Assembly: GCA_040756995.1 (NCBI GenBank)
Contig: JBFLYK010000031.1
Location: 24,025-88,024, forward strand
DNA from: BP-133 sp040756995
Lineage (GTDB): Bacteria; Actinomycetota; Acidimicrobiia; IMCC26256; BP-133
Reading direction: 5' to 3'
Length of the DNA: 64,000 bases
Position 1 is the first letter of the stretch; each line of letters begins with the position of its first letter. The notes below the pieces were generated by a model. It searched no databases and was not told the origin of the DNA. It saw nothing but the letters and a program-made list of their open reading frames with translations. Shown here one piece after another: positions 42,590 to 49,480 of this stretch. The translations under genes and the position numbers were made by a program.

Positions 42590-43102
42590 CTATGAGGCTG
42601 CGGACTGCCGCCTGGGCGGTTCCAGCGCTTCGATCCGGCGGGCCACGATCTGATGGGTGGACCGGTGATAGCCGTCTTCGGTCGTCCACTCACGCTGGTC
42701 CAGCCGTCCGGCGACGCAGACTTGCTGCCCCTTGGTGAGCACCAGCACGTCATCGACGAGCTCGCCGAAGGCCACGACGTCAATGAAGATCGGGTGCTCT
42801 GCGTCCCGGCCACCAACGGCGAGGCGCAGCGTCGCCATCCGGCTGCCGGTGCGCGTCGGCCGGTCATCGGGCCGGCGCGTGAGACGGCCTACGACCTCGA
42901 CCTGATTGACAACATCGGACGAGCTCGTCGCCTGCTCACCGAGCCCAAGAAGGCCGTCGAGCGCGTGCGCGGGCACAACAAGGCGACGGCCGACGCGCAC
43001 TGCCTTGAGCTCTCCCGTGCGGATGCATTCGTAGGCCTTCCCCCGAGAGACACCGAGCAGGGCGGCAGCCTGCTCGACGGAGTACGTGAGCCGGTCGTGC
43101 AC
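42590..43102 (-). CDS. Fusion of an excisionase-type HTH domain and an SSB-type OB fold
   Basis: This 170-residue protein starts at GTG 43100-43102, 8 nt after a GGAGGG ribosome site. Residues about 5-52 are an HTH_17/excisionase domain (YSVEQAAALLGVSRGKAYECIRTGELKAVRVGRRLVVPAHALDG). Residues about 66-160 are a single-stranded-DNA-binding OB fold (NQVEVVGRLTRRPDDRPT, FIDVVAFGELVDDV, GQQVCVAGRLDQREWTTEDGYHRS). The acidic SSB tail is missing. The protein could bind a specific double-stranded site and hand over exposed single strands, for instance during excision or transfer of the element. Confidence 0.82.
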   Translation of the reverse strand: MHDRLTYSVEQAAALLGVSRGKAYECIRTGELKAVRVGRRLVVPAHALDGLLGLGEQATSSSDVVNQVEVVGRLTRRPDDRPTRTGSRMATLRLAVGGRDAEHPIFIDVVAFGELVDDVLVLTKGQQVCVAGRLDQREWTTEDGYHRSTHQIVARRIEALEPPRRQSAAS

Positions 43103-43146
43103 CGTGCACTCCCTCCAATCGGGCCCGGCATAGGGCCAATAATTGG

Positions 43147-43175
43147 ATTCTACTGCCGAATATAGGCAGATACAA
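43147..43175 (-). promoter_or_regulatory. Promoter of the HTH-SSB gene with internal palindrome
   Basis: On the minus strand: -35 TTGTAT (43170-43175), 17-bp spacer, -10 TAGAAT (43147-43152). The spacer is itself a palindrome, CTGCC-N7-GGCAG (43153-43169), a good site for autoregulation by the HTH domain. Confidence 0.65.
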
Positions 43176-43294
43176 GGGAACGTTAGGGAATGACCGCTAA
43201 ACCTGCTGTCGGCCAGCGCTTGGACTGTCTCTCCGCCCGCCAATGGCCGATGGATCGGCCCATTGTTCTCTTGGTCCGCGCGGATACTTGGGGC

Positions 43295-43765
43295 ATGACA
43301 GTGACCGCGAAGGCGCTCGCCGGCCAGGTGCTGAAGTGGGCCGAGGCGATCGATTTGCAGAGACAGTGCATCCTTGCCCCGAGCGCCACCACCATGAACG
43401 CCATCGTCGACGCGAACCTGATGCTCTTGGCGCTGCGCAACCTTGTACGGGCCGCCGAGGCAGCAGCCTGCCACACGAAGGATCAGCGAATCACGGACGC
43501 GGTCGACACGTTCAAGGCGTCGCTACCAGGAATCGTCGACATGAGGGATGTCGTCGAGCACTTCGACGCCTACTTGGACGGCAAGGGCAAGCTCCAGAAG
43601 AAGCTGCGGTCACCGACTGGTCTGCCGTACTTTGAGTTTGAGACGTTCCAACGAAAGCCGGGGCTGTTCGAGTTGATGGTCACACCCAAGTTCACGCTGG
43701 ACGTGGGAAACGCCGCTGAGGCGGCGATCAAGATGGCGACCGACGTGCTTGTCGCGCTGACGTAG
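43295..43765 (+). CDS. All-helical hypothetical protein, possibly HEPN-like
   Basis: This protein has 156 residues from ATG 43295 (a start at 43190 would add 35 unstructured residues). It is mostly helical up to residue 100. MRDVVEHFDAYLDGKGKLQ contains an R-x4-H pattern (Arg84, His89) that resembles the catalytic motif of HEPN ribonucleases. The C-terminal 50 residues are beta-rich. It lies alone between the HTH-SSB gene and guaB1. Function is not established; a toxin or defence role is speculation from the motif and the island setting. Confidence 0.55.
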   Translation: MTVTAKALAGQVLKWAEAIDLQRQCILAPSATTMNAIVDANLMLLALRNLVRAAEAAACHTKDQRITDAVDTFKASLPGIVDMRDVVEHFDAYLDGKGKLQKKLRSPTGLPYFEFETFQRKPGLFELMVTPKFTLDVGNAAEAAIKMATDVLVALT

Positions 43766-43836
43766 ACGAGCAACACGACGGACGAGCGTCCAATGGCGAC
43801 CGAGCGAGGCGGCCGGTGTTTGCCGACACCGTGCGG

Positions 43837-45273
43837 TCAGAAGTTGGGATCGACGGGTTTGCTCTCGGCGTAGCCAGCGGCGCTCTGCACCCCGACGATG
43901 GCCTGGGCGTGGAGTTCTTCGAGGTTGTGGGCGCCGGTGTAGGCGCAGGCGCTGCGGAGCCCGGCGGTGATGGCGTCGAGGAGGTCTTCGACGCCGGGGC
44001 GTTCCGGGTCGAGGTAGCGGCGGGCGGCGGAGATGCCCTCCTCGAAGAGGGCCTTACGGGCCCGGTCGAATGGCATCTCGGAGGCGGTGCGGTGCTGGAC
44101 GGCGCGGGCGGAGGCCATCCCGAAGCCTTCCTTGTAGAGGCGGCCGTCGGGGTCGCGCTGGGGGTCGCCGGGCGACTCGTGGGTTGCCACGAACCACGAC
44201 CCGATCATGACGTTGGAGGCGCCAGCGGCGAGAGCGAGGGCCACATCGCGGGGGTGGCGGACCCCGCCGTCGGCCCAGACGTGCCGGCCGAGGCGGCGCG
44301 CCTCGGCAGCGCAGGCCAGGACGGCGGAGAACTGGGGCCGGCCCACCCCCGTCATCATCCGGGTGGTGCACATGGCCCCGGGCCCGATCCCGACCTTGAC
44401 GATGTCGGCGCCCGCCTGGACGAGATCGGCCACCCCCTCCGGAGTGACGACGTTACCGGCCACCACCGGGACGGGCGGGCCCAGACAGCGGACCGCCTCG
44501 AGGGCGGAGATCATCTTCTCCTGGTGGCCGTGGGCGGTGTCGACGACCAGAACGTCGACCTCGGCCTCCAGGAGCGCCTTCGCCCGGCTGGCGGCGTCGC
44601 CGCTGACGCCGATGGCGGCGGCGACCCGCAGGCGGCCCTGGGCGTCGAGGGCGGGTCGGTAGAGGCTGGCCCGCAGGGCGCTGGTGCGGGTCAGAAGGCC
44701 GACGAGCCGGCCGGCGGGGTCGATCACGGGTGCGAGCCGGTGGTGTCCTTCGTGGAGGCGGTCGAAGGCAGCGCGTGGTTCGATTCCGTCCGGGAGGGTG
44801 AGCAGGTCGCGTGACATGACCTGGTGAAGCTGGGTGAAGCGGTCCACGCCCGTGCAGTCGGCCTCGGTGACGACCCCGACGGGCCGTTCGTCCTCGACCA
44901 CGATCACGGCGCCGTGGGCTCGCTTGGGCAGCAGGTTGAGCGCCTCGCCCACCGTCGAGGTCTGCAGCAGCGTGATGGGCGTGTCGTACACCAGATGGCG
45001 TTGCTTGACCCACTCCGCGACATCGGAAACCACGTCCACCGGGATGTCCTGGGGAATCACGACCAGGCCTCCGCGGCGGGCGACGGTCTCGGCCATGCGC
45101 CGGCCGGCGACGGCCGTCATGTTGGCCACCACGATCGGAATCGTGGTCCCGCTACCGTCCACGCTGCCCAGGTCGACGTCCAGGCGGGAGCCCACGCCGG
45201 ACCGGCGAGGGACCAGGAACACGTCGTCGAAGGTCAGCTCGTAACCGGGAACCGAACCAGAGAGAAACTCCAC
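43837..45273 (-). CDS. guaB1: GuaB1-type IMP dehydrogenase-related protein (GMP reductase)
   Basis: This 478-residue TIM-barrel enzyme has an inserted CBS pair (about 95-210). The catalytic loop is GIGPGAMCTTRMMTGVGRPQ, where the Thr/Arg neighbourhood and the truncated C-terminus match actinobacterial GuaB1, shown in mycobacteria to act as a GMP reductase rather than an IMP dehydrogenase. The N-terminus (YELTFDDVFLVPRRS) and VVDTAHGHQEKM are canonical. GTG 45271-45273 lies 6 nt after a TTCAAT hexamer, another possible leaderless start. It is an unexpected housekeeping-type gene inside the element. Confidence 0.88.
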   Translation of the reverse strand: MEFLSGSVPGYELTFDDVFLVPRRSGVGSRLDVDLGSVDGSGTTIPIVVANMTAVAGRRMAETVARRGGLVVIPQDIPVDVVSDVAEWVKQRHLVYDTPITLLQTSTVGEALNLLPKRAHGAVIVVEDERPVGVVTEADCTGVDRFTQLHQVMSRDLLTLPDGIEPRAAFDRLHEGHHRLAPVIDPAGRLVGLLTRTSALRASLYRPALDAQGRLRVAAAIGVSGDAASRAKALLEAEVDVLVVDTAHGHQEKMISALEAVRCLGPPVPVVAGNVVTPEGVADLVQAGADIVKVGIGPGAMCTTRMMTGVGRPQFSAVLACAAEARRLGRHVWADGGVRHPRDVALALAAGASNVMIGSWFVATHESPGDPQRDPDGRLYKEGFGMASARAVQHRTASEMPFDRARKALFEEGISAARRYLDPERPGVEDLLDAITAGLRSACAYTGAHNLEELHAQAIVGVQSAAGYAESKPVDPNF

Positions 45274-45333
45274 GGCCCTATTGAAGCGAAGCGGGCTCGC
45301 CGGGAAACCGCGACCGACGGGACCGGCCCCTCC

Positions 45334-45699
45334 TCAGGCGCTGGCCCGCCTTCGTCGGCCCGGTTTGCCGTCGGCGTCCTCCGGCTGGGCCGGGCCAAGG
45401 TGCCGGTACCGGTTGAACGCCGTCTGGGGACTCTCCTGCAGCGCGATCCCCACCCTCGCCCAACTCGCGCCGAGGCGCCGGGCCTCGAAGACCAGCGCGG
45501 TCATGTCGGACTGCAGCCGGCCTGCCGCTTCCCGGACGAAGGCGAGTCTGTCCAGGACGACCTGGGCCTCCTCCTCCCCGGGGACCTCGGGTGGCTTTCC
45601 GCCTCGGCGGGTGAGGTCCGGGCGCCGGCGCAGGAGCGACGCTCTCGCCCGGGCAGCAGCCTCATCGGCAACCAGGTGACTGACATCCTCCACGTCCAT
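45334..45699 (-). CDS. Small HTH protein, putative regulator
   Basis: This 121-residue protein has an N-terminal acidic stretch and a helical coiled region. A helix-turn-helix-like C-terminal segment (FEARRLGASWARVGIALQESPQTAFNRYRHL) is common in small actinobacterial DNA-binding proteins. A TACTTT -10 box (45707-45712) ends 7 nt before ATG 45697-45699, so it is probably leaderless. The same CCATCAAAGTA sequence recurs in the divergent promoter, making autoregulation and cross-regulation plausible. Confidence 0.6.
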   Translation of the reverse strand: MDVEDVSHLVADEAAARARASLLRRRPDLTRRGGKPPEVPGEEEAQVVLDRLAFVREAAGRLQSDMTALVFEARRLGASWARVGIALQESPQTAFNRYRHLGPAQPEDADGKPGRRRRASA

Positions 45700-45700
45700 C

Positions 45701-45912
45701 TCCATCAAAGTAGTAGATGGATTGCTTGACGACGCAGCGTCCTAGCCCGACTCGCTGCCAAGGCGGCGTTCGGCCCGGAGCCATCTGTTACGGCGAACGT
45801 ACAGACTTGGCGCTCCTGGCGGAGCGACGACCCGGCGAGCGGCGTTGTCGCTTGTGCGACAACAAGAGATACACCAAATCTCTTGACATCTATTGCCATC
45901 AAAGTATTTGAT
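45701..45912. promoter_or_regulatory. Divergent control region with twin palindromes and a hairpin
   Basis: Two related sites share CCATCAAAGTA. The first is TCCATC-N9-GATGGA (45701-45721) over the -10 of the HTH gene; the second is ATCAAA-GTA-TTTGAT (45898-45912), just after a perfect -35 TTGACA (45883-45888) of the plus-strand gene. Between them is a perfect hairpin GTTGTCGC-TTGT-GCGACAAC (45844-45863). A 64-codon plus-strand frame (45717-45911) with CxxC-like cysteines crosses the region but lacks other support. Confidence 0.6.
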
Positions 45913-45933
45913 ACGAGAGCCTTGGAGGTCACC

Positions 45934-46524
45934 GTGATCGCAGACCGCCCCTCCCTCCTGACGTGGCTGGCGAGCCACGACCCCCTCACTGTGGTTCCGT
46001 TCGAGGACCCGGTGGTCGAGGCCGCCGGCCATGATCCCCGGTCCGCCTACGTCGAGACCTACTGGACCGGCTGCCTCGGTCCCACCGCAACGCTCCTGCT
46101 GCGGCGGATTGCCGGCTGGCTCGAGGAATGCCCCGAGGGCTTCCCTCTGCCGCTTACGCCCCTGGCTCGCGAACTCGGGCTTGGTGAGGCCACCGGCCGG
46201 CACTCGGCCGTGGTGCGCAGCTTGTCCAGGATCGTGGAATTCAACATGGCCCAGGTGCGGGGGGACACGCTGGCCGTCCGCCGAGCACTGCCTCCGCTGG
46301 CCCGCCGGCACGAGCACCGCCTTCCCGGTCACCTGATCGCTCGCCATCGAGCCGAGGTCGAAGCGGCGGTCGCCGCCGGGATCGGCGCCTGGCCGGCGCA
46401 GACCGTTGTCGTGGGCGCCCGCTTCGGGGGAAGTGGTGGGCGCCCGCCGGGACGAGGGCGGGGCGACGTACCCTCCGGCCCCACCCCGTCCCCCATTTCC
46501 TCCGACGGGTGGAGCGCAGCATGA
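45934..46524 (+). CDS. Conserved-looking hypothetical protein upstream of the ParA-like gene
   Basis: This 196-residue protein starts at GTG 45934, directly after a GGAGGT ribosome site; an earlier TTG overlaps the -35 box. It has a mixed N-terminal domain (LLTWLASHDPLTVVPFEDPVVEAAGHDP) and a helical HTH-like centre (PLARELGLGEATGRHSAVVRSLSRIVEFNMAQ). The C-terminus is a disordered Gly/Pro-rich tail. The stop overlaps the next start (ATGA), so it is translated with the ParA-like ATPase, possibly as its DNA-binding partner. I do not recognise the family. Confidence 0.62.
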   Translation: MIADRPSLLTWLASHDPLTVVPFEDPVVEAAGHDPRSAYVETYWTGCLGPTATLLLRRIAGWLEECPEGFPLPLTPLARELGLGEATGRHSAVVRSLSRIVEFNMAQVRGDTLAVRRALPPLARRHEHRLPGHLIARHRAEVEAAVAAGIGAWPAQTVVVGARFGGSGGRPPGRGRGDVPSGPTPSPISSDGWSAA

Positions 46525-47117
46525 GCCCGGCGACCATCACCGTGACGGGCGCCCGAGGCGGCCACGGCACCACCACCGTGGCCACGGCTCTCGCCATCCT
46601 CGCCGCCGACCATGGCCCGACGCGACTGGTGTCCGCCGACGCCGCCGCGCTGCTTGCCCTCCCGGGCATGCCCGAGCCCGGCATGCCCGTTCCCGTGACC
46701 AACCACCTGGCGCTGGAGCTGCCAGGAACTGGCGGGGCGAGGGAGCACGTGGTCACGGTCATCGACGCCGGGGCCACCGGATCAGCCGCGACGGCACCCA
46801 CGGGCGAGCCATCCTTCGTCGTCCTGCGCGGTCCCTGCTACCTGGGCCTGCGCCACCTCGTCACCCGGGCGGTCCCGCCCCCGGCCGGGATCATCCTCCT
46901 GTCCGAACCGGGGCGCAGCCTCACCCGCCGGGACGTGGAGGACGTCGTGGGCGTCCCAGTCATGGCCAGCGTCGTTCAGCACCCCACGGTCGCCCGCACC
47001 ATCGACGCCGGCCTCCTGCTCGACCGCCTCCACCGTCTGCCCCAGTTCCGGGAGCTCTGGGCCCTCGCCCAGCGCCTGTTCGACCTTCCAGCTGACTCCC
47101 AGCCGGCGGTGGCGTGA
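46521..47117 (+). CDS. ParA/MinD-like P-loop protein
   Basis: This 198-residue protein begins with TITVTGARGGHGTTTVATALAIL, a deviant Walker A motif in which the usual KGG-x-GK is GARGGHGTTT. It therefore lacks the signature lysine and may bind nucleotide differently. VTVIDAGATG occupies the Walker B position. The rest has the alternating alpha/beta pattern of the MinD/ParA fold. It is coupled to the preceding gene and followed by a cluster of TCCCG repeats, which suggests a partition or segregation role for the excised element. Confidence 0.6.
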   Translation: MSPATITVTGARGGHGTTTVATALAILAADHGPTRLVSADAAALLALPGMPEPGMPVPVTNHLALELPGTGGAREHVVTVIDAGATGSAATAPTGEPSFVVLRGPCYLGLRHLVTRAVPPPAGIILLSEPGRSLTRRDVEDVVGVPVMASVVQHPTVARTIDAGLLLDRLHRLPQFRELWALAQRLFDLPADSQPAVA

Positions 47118-47124
47118 TGGCTCT

Positions 47125-47390
47125 CCCGACCGGGAGCCAGTCGGCTCCGGCGTCCCCGTTCCCGTTCCCGCTCTGCCGCTCGATTCCCGGTCCCGGTTCC
47201 CGGTCCCGATTCACGATCGGCACCTTCCCGATCCGCCGTTCCCGACGCACCCCCCGACCCGGCCGATCCCGACCAACGACCGCGCCTACGCCCACTCCCG
47301 ACCGACCCATCCCGACCGATCCCGACACCCCACAAACACGCGCCGACGACCCATTCCCGATTCCCGTTCCCGACTCCCGACGAGCCACAC
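47125..47390. repeat. Cluster of TTCCCG/TCCCGA repeats downstream of the ParA-like gene
   Basis: About 17 copies of TCCCG, mostly as TTCCCG, TCCCGA or ATCCCGAC, lie in 265 bp at irregular 6-20 bp steps. The stretch is strongly strand-biased (C-rich on the plus strand). Its position after a ParA-like gene makes a centromere or replication iteron array conceivable. A 162-codon plus-strand frame starting at the ParA stop crosses it, but its Pro/Arg-rich translation is probably just a product of the repeats. Confidence 0.6.
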
Positions 47391-47396
47391 AGACTT

Positions 47397-47421
47397 GCAC
47401 CTTGCGCAAAGCGCAAGGTGC
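47397..47421. repeat. Perfect 11-bp inverted repeat
   Basis: GCACCTTGCGC-AAA-GCGCAAGGTGC abuts the right side of the TCCCG cluster. It could be a terminator for the ParA operon (no T run) or a protein site such as an origin of transfer. The following 170 bp to the next gene hold no gene. Confidence 0.6.
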
Positions 47422-47555
47422 GGAGCCCGGGTGCCCCGCCGGGCCCGTCATGCAGAATCGGCGCCCGGTCCTATATCGGGATCACGGAGATTACGGATCG
47501 GCGTCCCGATGCGCGACCCATTCGGGTCGAGTCGACGATGAACATCGCCAGCACT

Positions 47556-47579
47556 CGACCAGGCTCCTCGACCTGGTCG
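47556..47579. terminator. Inverted repeat between the convergent ParA-like and PD-(D/E)XK genes
   Basis: CGACCAGG-N8-CCTGGTCG lies 18 nt after the end of the minus-strand gene, suitable as a terminator on either strand. Confidence 0.5.
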
Positions 47580-47596
47580 CATTAGCTCGGCACCGT

Positions 47597-49150
47597 TCAT
47601 AGCTGCTCATGCCACGCAGCGTCGATGGGGTTGACGGTCGGCACGGCCGGGTCCTCGACCTCCTGGCTGTAATGACGGAGCGGCGCGGTCTCGTCGCCGG
47701 CGGCCGCCTCGATGGGAGACGGCTCGCTTCCTACTGGCAAGGCGTCAGCCGAGTCCTCGACCGGGTCTGCGTGCCACAGCGGGGCAGAGGCGGCATGCTC
47801 GATCTCATCAACCGATTCGCTGTCGTCCTGCGAGGAGATGGAAGTCGATACGAGCTCCGCCGAGACCTCAGGCTCGGAGACGTCGGCCGGGTCGGGCCGG
47901 AGTTTCGGCGGACTGGCTGCCCACGGCTTCAGGTTCTGGACGACGGACCGGTAGAACTCGTCGAGAAGGTCGAGCACCGAGGTCACGAACGATCCCCGGC
48001 CCTGGGATCTCTTGGTCCCCATCGGGGCGGAGAGCGCCAGGCGGAACATGCGCAGCTCCCGCTTCGGGTCCTCGAGCAGCACGTCGGGCTTGTTCCGAAT
48101 GTCCTTGAGCAGGGCGGACGTGCCAGCCCGGCTGTGGAGAGCGAAGGCGTCGACCCGCAGGCCGTCCGAGGAATCCTTCAGCTGGCGGAGGAGCCAGTTG
48201 ATTCGGGTGGTGGCCCGTCCCTCCCGGGGAGCCTCGATGTCAACCGAAGCGGTGAGGCGGGACGCCCGCAGATCAGCGGTGATCTGAATCGGCCCGACGG
48301 CGTTGGGGATGCGCAAGCCGCCATCGAGGGCGCCGTGTCGGACGAGGCTGTCGACCAATGCCTGGGCCCGTAGGGCGGGCTCGGCCAGCTCCTTGCGCGA
48401 CAGGGCCGGCTGGACCTCGATGCCGAGCTGGCGGCCCATGCGCAGGGCGGCGAAGCGGATGAGCTGGTCCCATCGGCTGGCGACCTCGACCACGCCCTTG
48501 TCGGACGGGCGGAGCGTCCCGTGCGTGACCGCCTCGCGCACCGGTACCCAGGAAGTGCCCATGTCGTCGAAGGCCATTGCGCCGGAGCGGGGGTGCTCGA
48601 GGTAGCGGATGAGCTCACCGAGGATCCACGCCTGGTCAGGGTCGGCCACACCCCGGTGCACCTTCTGCATGACCGCCTCGGTGAGGATCTGCGTCCACGA
48701 CAGGTGGTGGAGGGCGACCTTCTTGAGCTTGCGCTTGTCGACGGCGGTGGGGTGCGCGCCGGGGGTCGGGGCGATCTCGTTGGAGATCGTGACGACGGCG
48801 TCGAAGCCCTGTTCGCGGGCGATGTCCAAGTAGCACTCCAGCTGCTCACGCCCGAGGGGGTTGGTGCCGGTCTTCACCTCGACCAGAGCGGTCCATGTCC
48901 TGGAGCCCCGGCTGACCCGGATGAGGCCGTCGGGAAACACCCGTCGGCCGTCGAACTCAAAGGGCACCTCGATGAAGGTCTCCAGGGCGCCGGCGGGGGC
49001 ACCGAGCGGGGAGGTGAGGGCCCGGCCGAACTCACGAACGGAGCTCATCACGGCCAGGAGCGCGGAGGTGCCCCGGCGCTCCTGCTCGTCGGCGCCGCTG
49101 ATCCCAGAGGTCGGGATGAGGCGAGCGGCGTGCCAGGTCTCTTCGGCCAT
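47597..49150 (-). CDS. PD-(D/E)XK-type nuclease-like protein, putative defence component
   Basis: This 517-residue protein has a restriction-endonuclease-like core at residues 58-125: VFPDGLIRV (Asp74), then ALVEVKTG (Glu91, Lys93), GREQLECYLDIAREQGFDAVVTISNE. This is the PD-(D/E)XK motif with normal spacing. Residues about 130-370 form a helical/beta region of unknown fold (WILGELIRYLEHPRSGAMAFDDMG), and the last 130 residues are acidic and disordered. AAGGAG precedes the ATG. It diverges from the large helicase-nuclease gene, from which it is separated only by an IS256 element. A DNA-targeting defence or repair role is inferred. Confidence 0.68.
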   Translation of the reverse strand: MAEETWHAARLIPTSGISGADEQERRGTSALLAVMSSVREFGRALTSPLGAPAGALETFIEVPFEFDGRRVFPDGLIRVSRGSRTWTALVEVKTGTNPLGREQLECYLDIAREQGFDAVVTISNEIAPTPGAHPTAVDKRKLKKVALHHLSWTQILTEAVMQKVHRGVADPDQAWILGELIRYLEHPRSGAMAFDDMGTSWVPVREAVTHGTLRPSDKGVVEVASRWDQLIRFAALRMGRQLGIEVQPALSRKELAEPALRAQALVDSLVRHGALDGGLRIPNAVGPIQITADLRASRLTASVDIEAPREGRATTRINWLLRQLKDSSDGLRVDAFALHSRAGTSALLKDIRNKPDVLLEDPKRELRMFRLALSAPMGTKRSQGRGSFVTSVLDLLDEFYRSVVQNLKPWAASPPKLRPDPADVSEPEVSAELVSTSISSQDDSESVDEIEHAASAPLWHADPVEDSADALPVGSEPSPIEAAAGDETAPLRHYSQEVEDPAVPTVNPIDAAWHEQL

Positions 49151-49480
49151 CTGTACTCCTTAGTGGTTCGGTGCTTCCTCCTGCCTGATCGGCTGAATTG
49201 GTCGGATTCTGAAGCCCTGGGATTCACTGCCAGCCGTCAGCGTCCGTTTGCTAAGCGAGAGCTCTCTGAGCCGCGTCCGCTTTGCCCCGATCGTCCCGGT
49301 TCGCCGACCACGCACCATTCCGCTTTGGCTGGCGGGGGCGAGAAGGGAAGCCGCGTTGCTGACGATTTGTTCTCATGCCGCCGAGCCCAGATGCCGATCA
49401 GTTCGGCGGTGGCTGTCACGGCCGCCGCGCACCATCGCAGGAAGGGGCCGCCCGGTGGGGCCAGGTACGGCCCGAGATCG
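49151..49480. other. Original intergenic region left of the IS element
   Basis: These 330 bp hold the ribosome site and presumed promoter of the minus-strand nuclease gene. They also hold, up to the target site at 49473-49480, half of the former divergent promoter region. No gene is seen. Confidence 0.5.
49473..49480 (+). repeat. Target-site duplication of the IS256-family element (left copy)
   Basis: CGAGATCG is repeated exactly at 50895-50902 on the other side of the element. Eight bp is the normal duplication for IS256-family transposition. Confidence 0.85.

Noticed and set aside
45744..45752. AGCCCGACT, identical to the tRNA-Pro 3' end and flank (40822-40830), as a second attachment site
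   Set aside because: Nine bp is expected by chance about once in a window this size; nothing else of the tRNA end is repeated there.
45717..45911. 64-codon frame with cysteines (CYGER and CRLCDN) in the divergent control region
   Set aside because: It spans both promoters, the hairpin and the operators and has no ribosome site; not enough to call a gene.
47114..47602. 162-codon frame overlapping the ParA-like stop
   Set aside because: Its Pro/Arg/Ser-rich translation mirrors the TCCCG repeats and the latter part has no coding character; kept as a note under the repeat.
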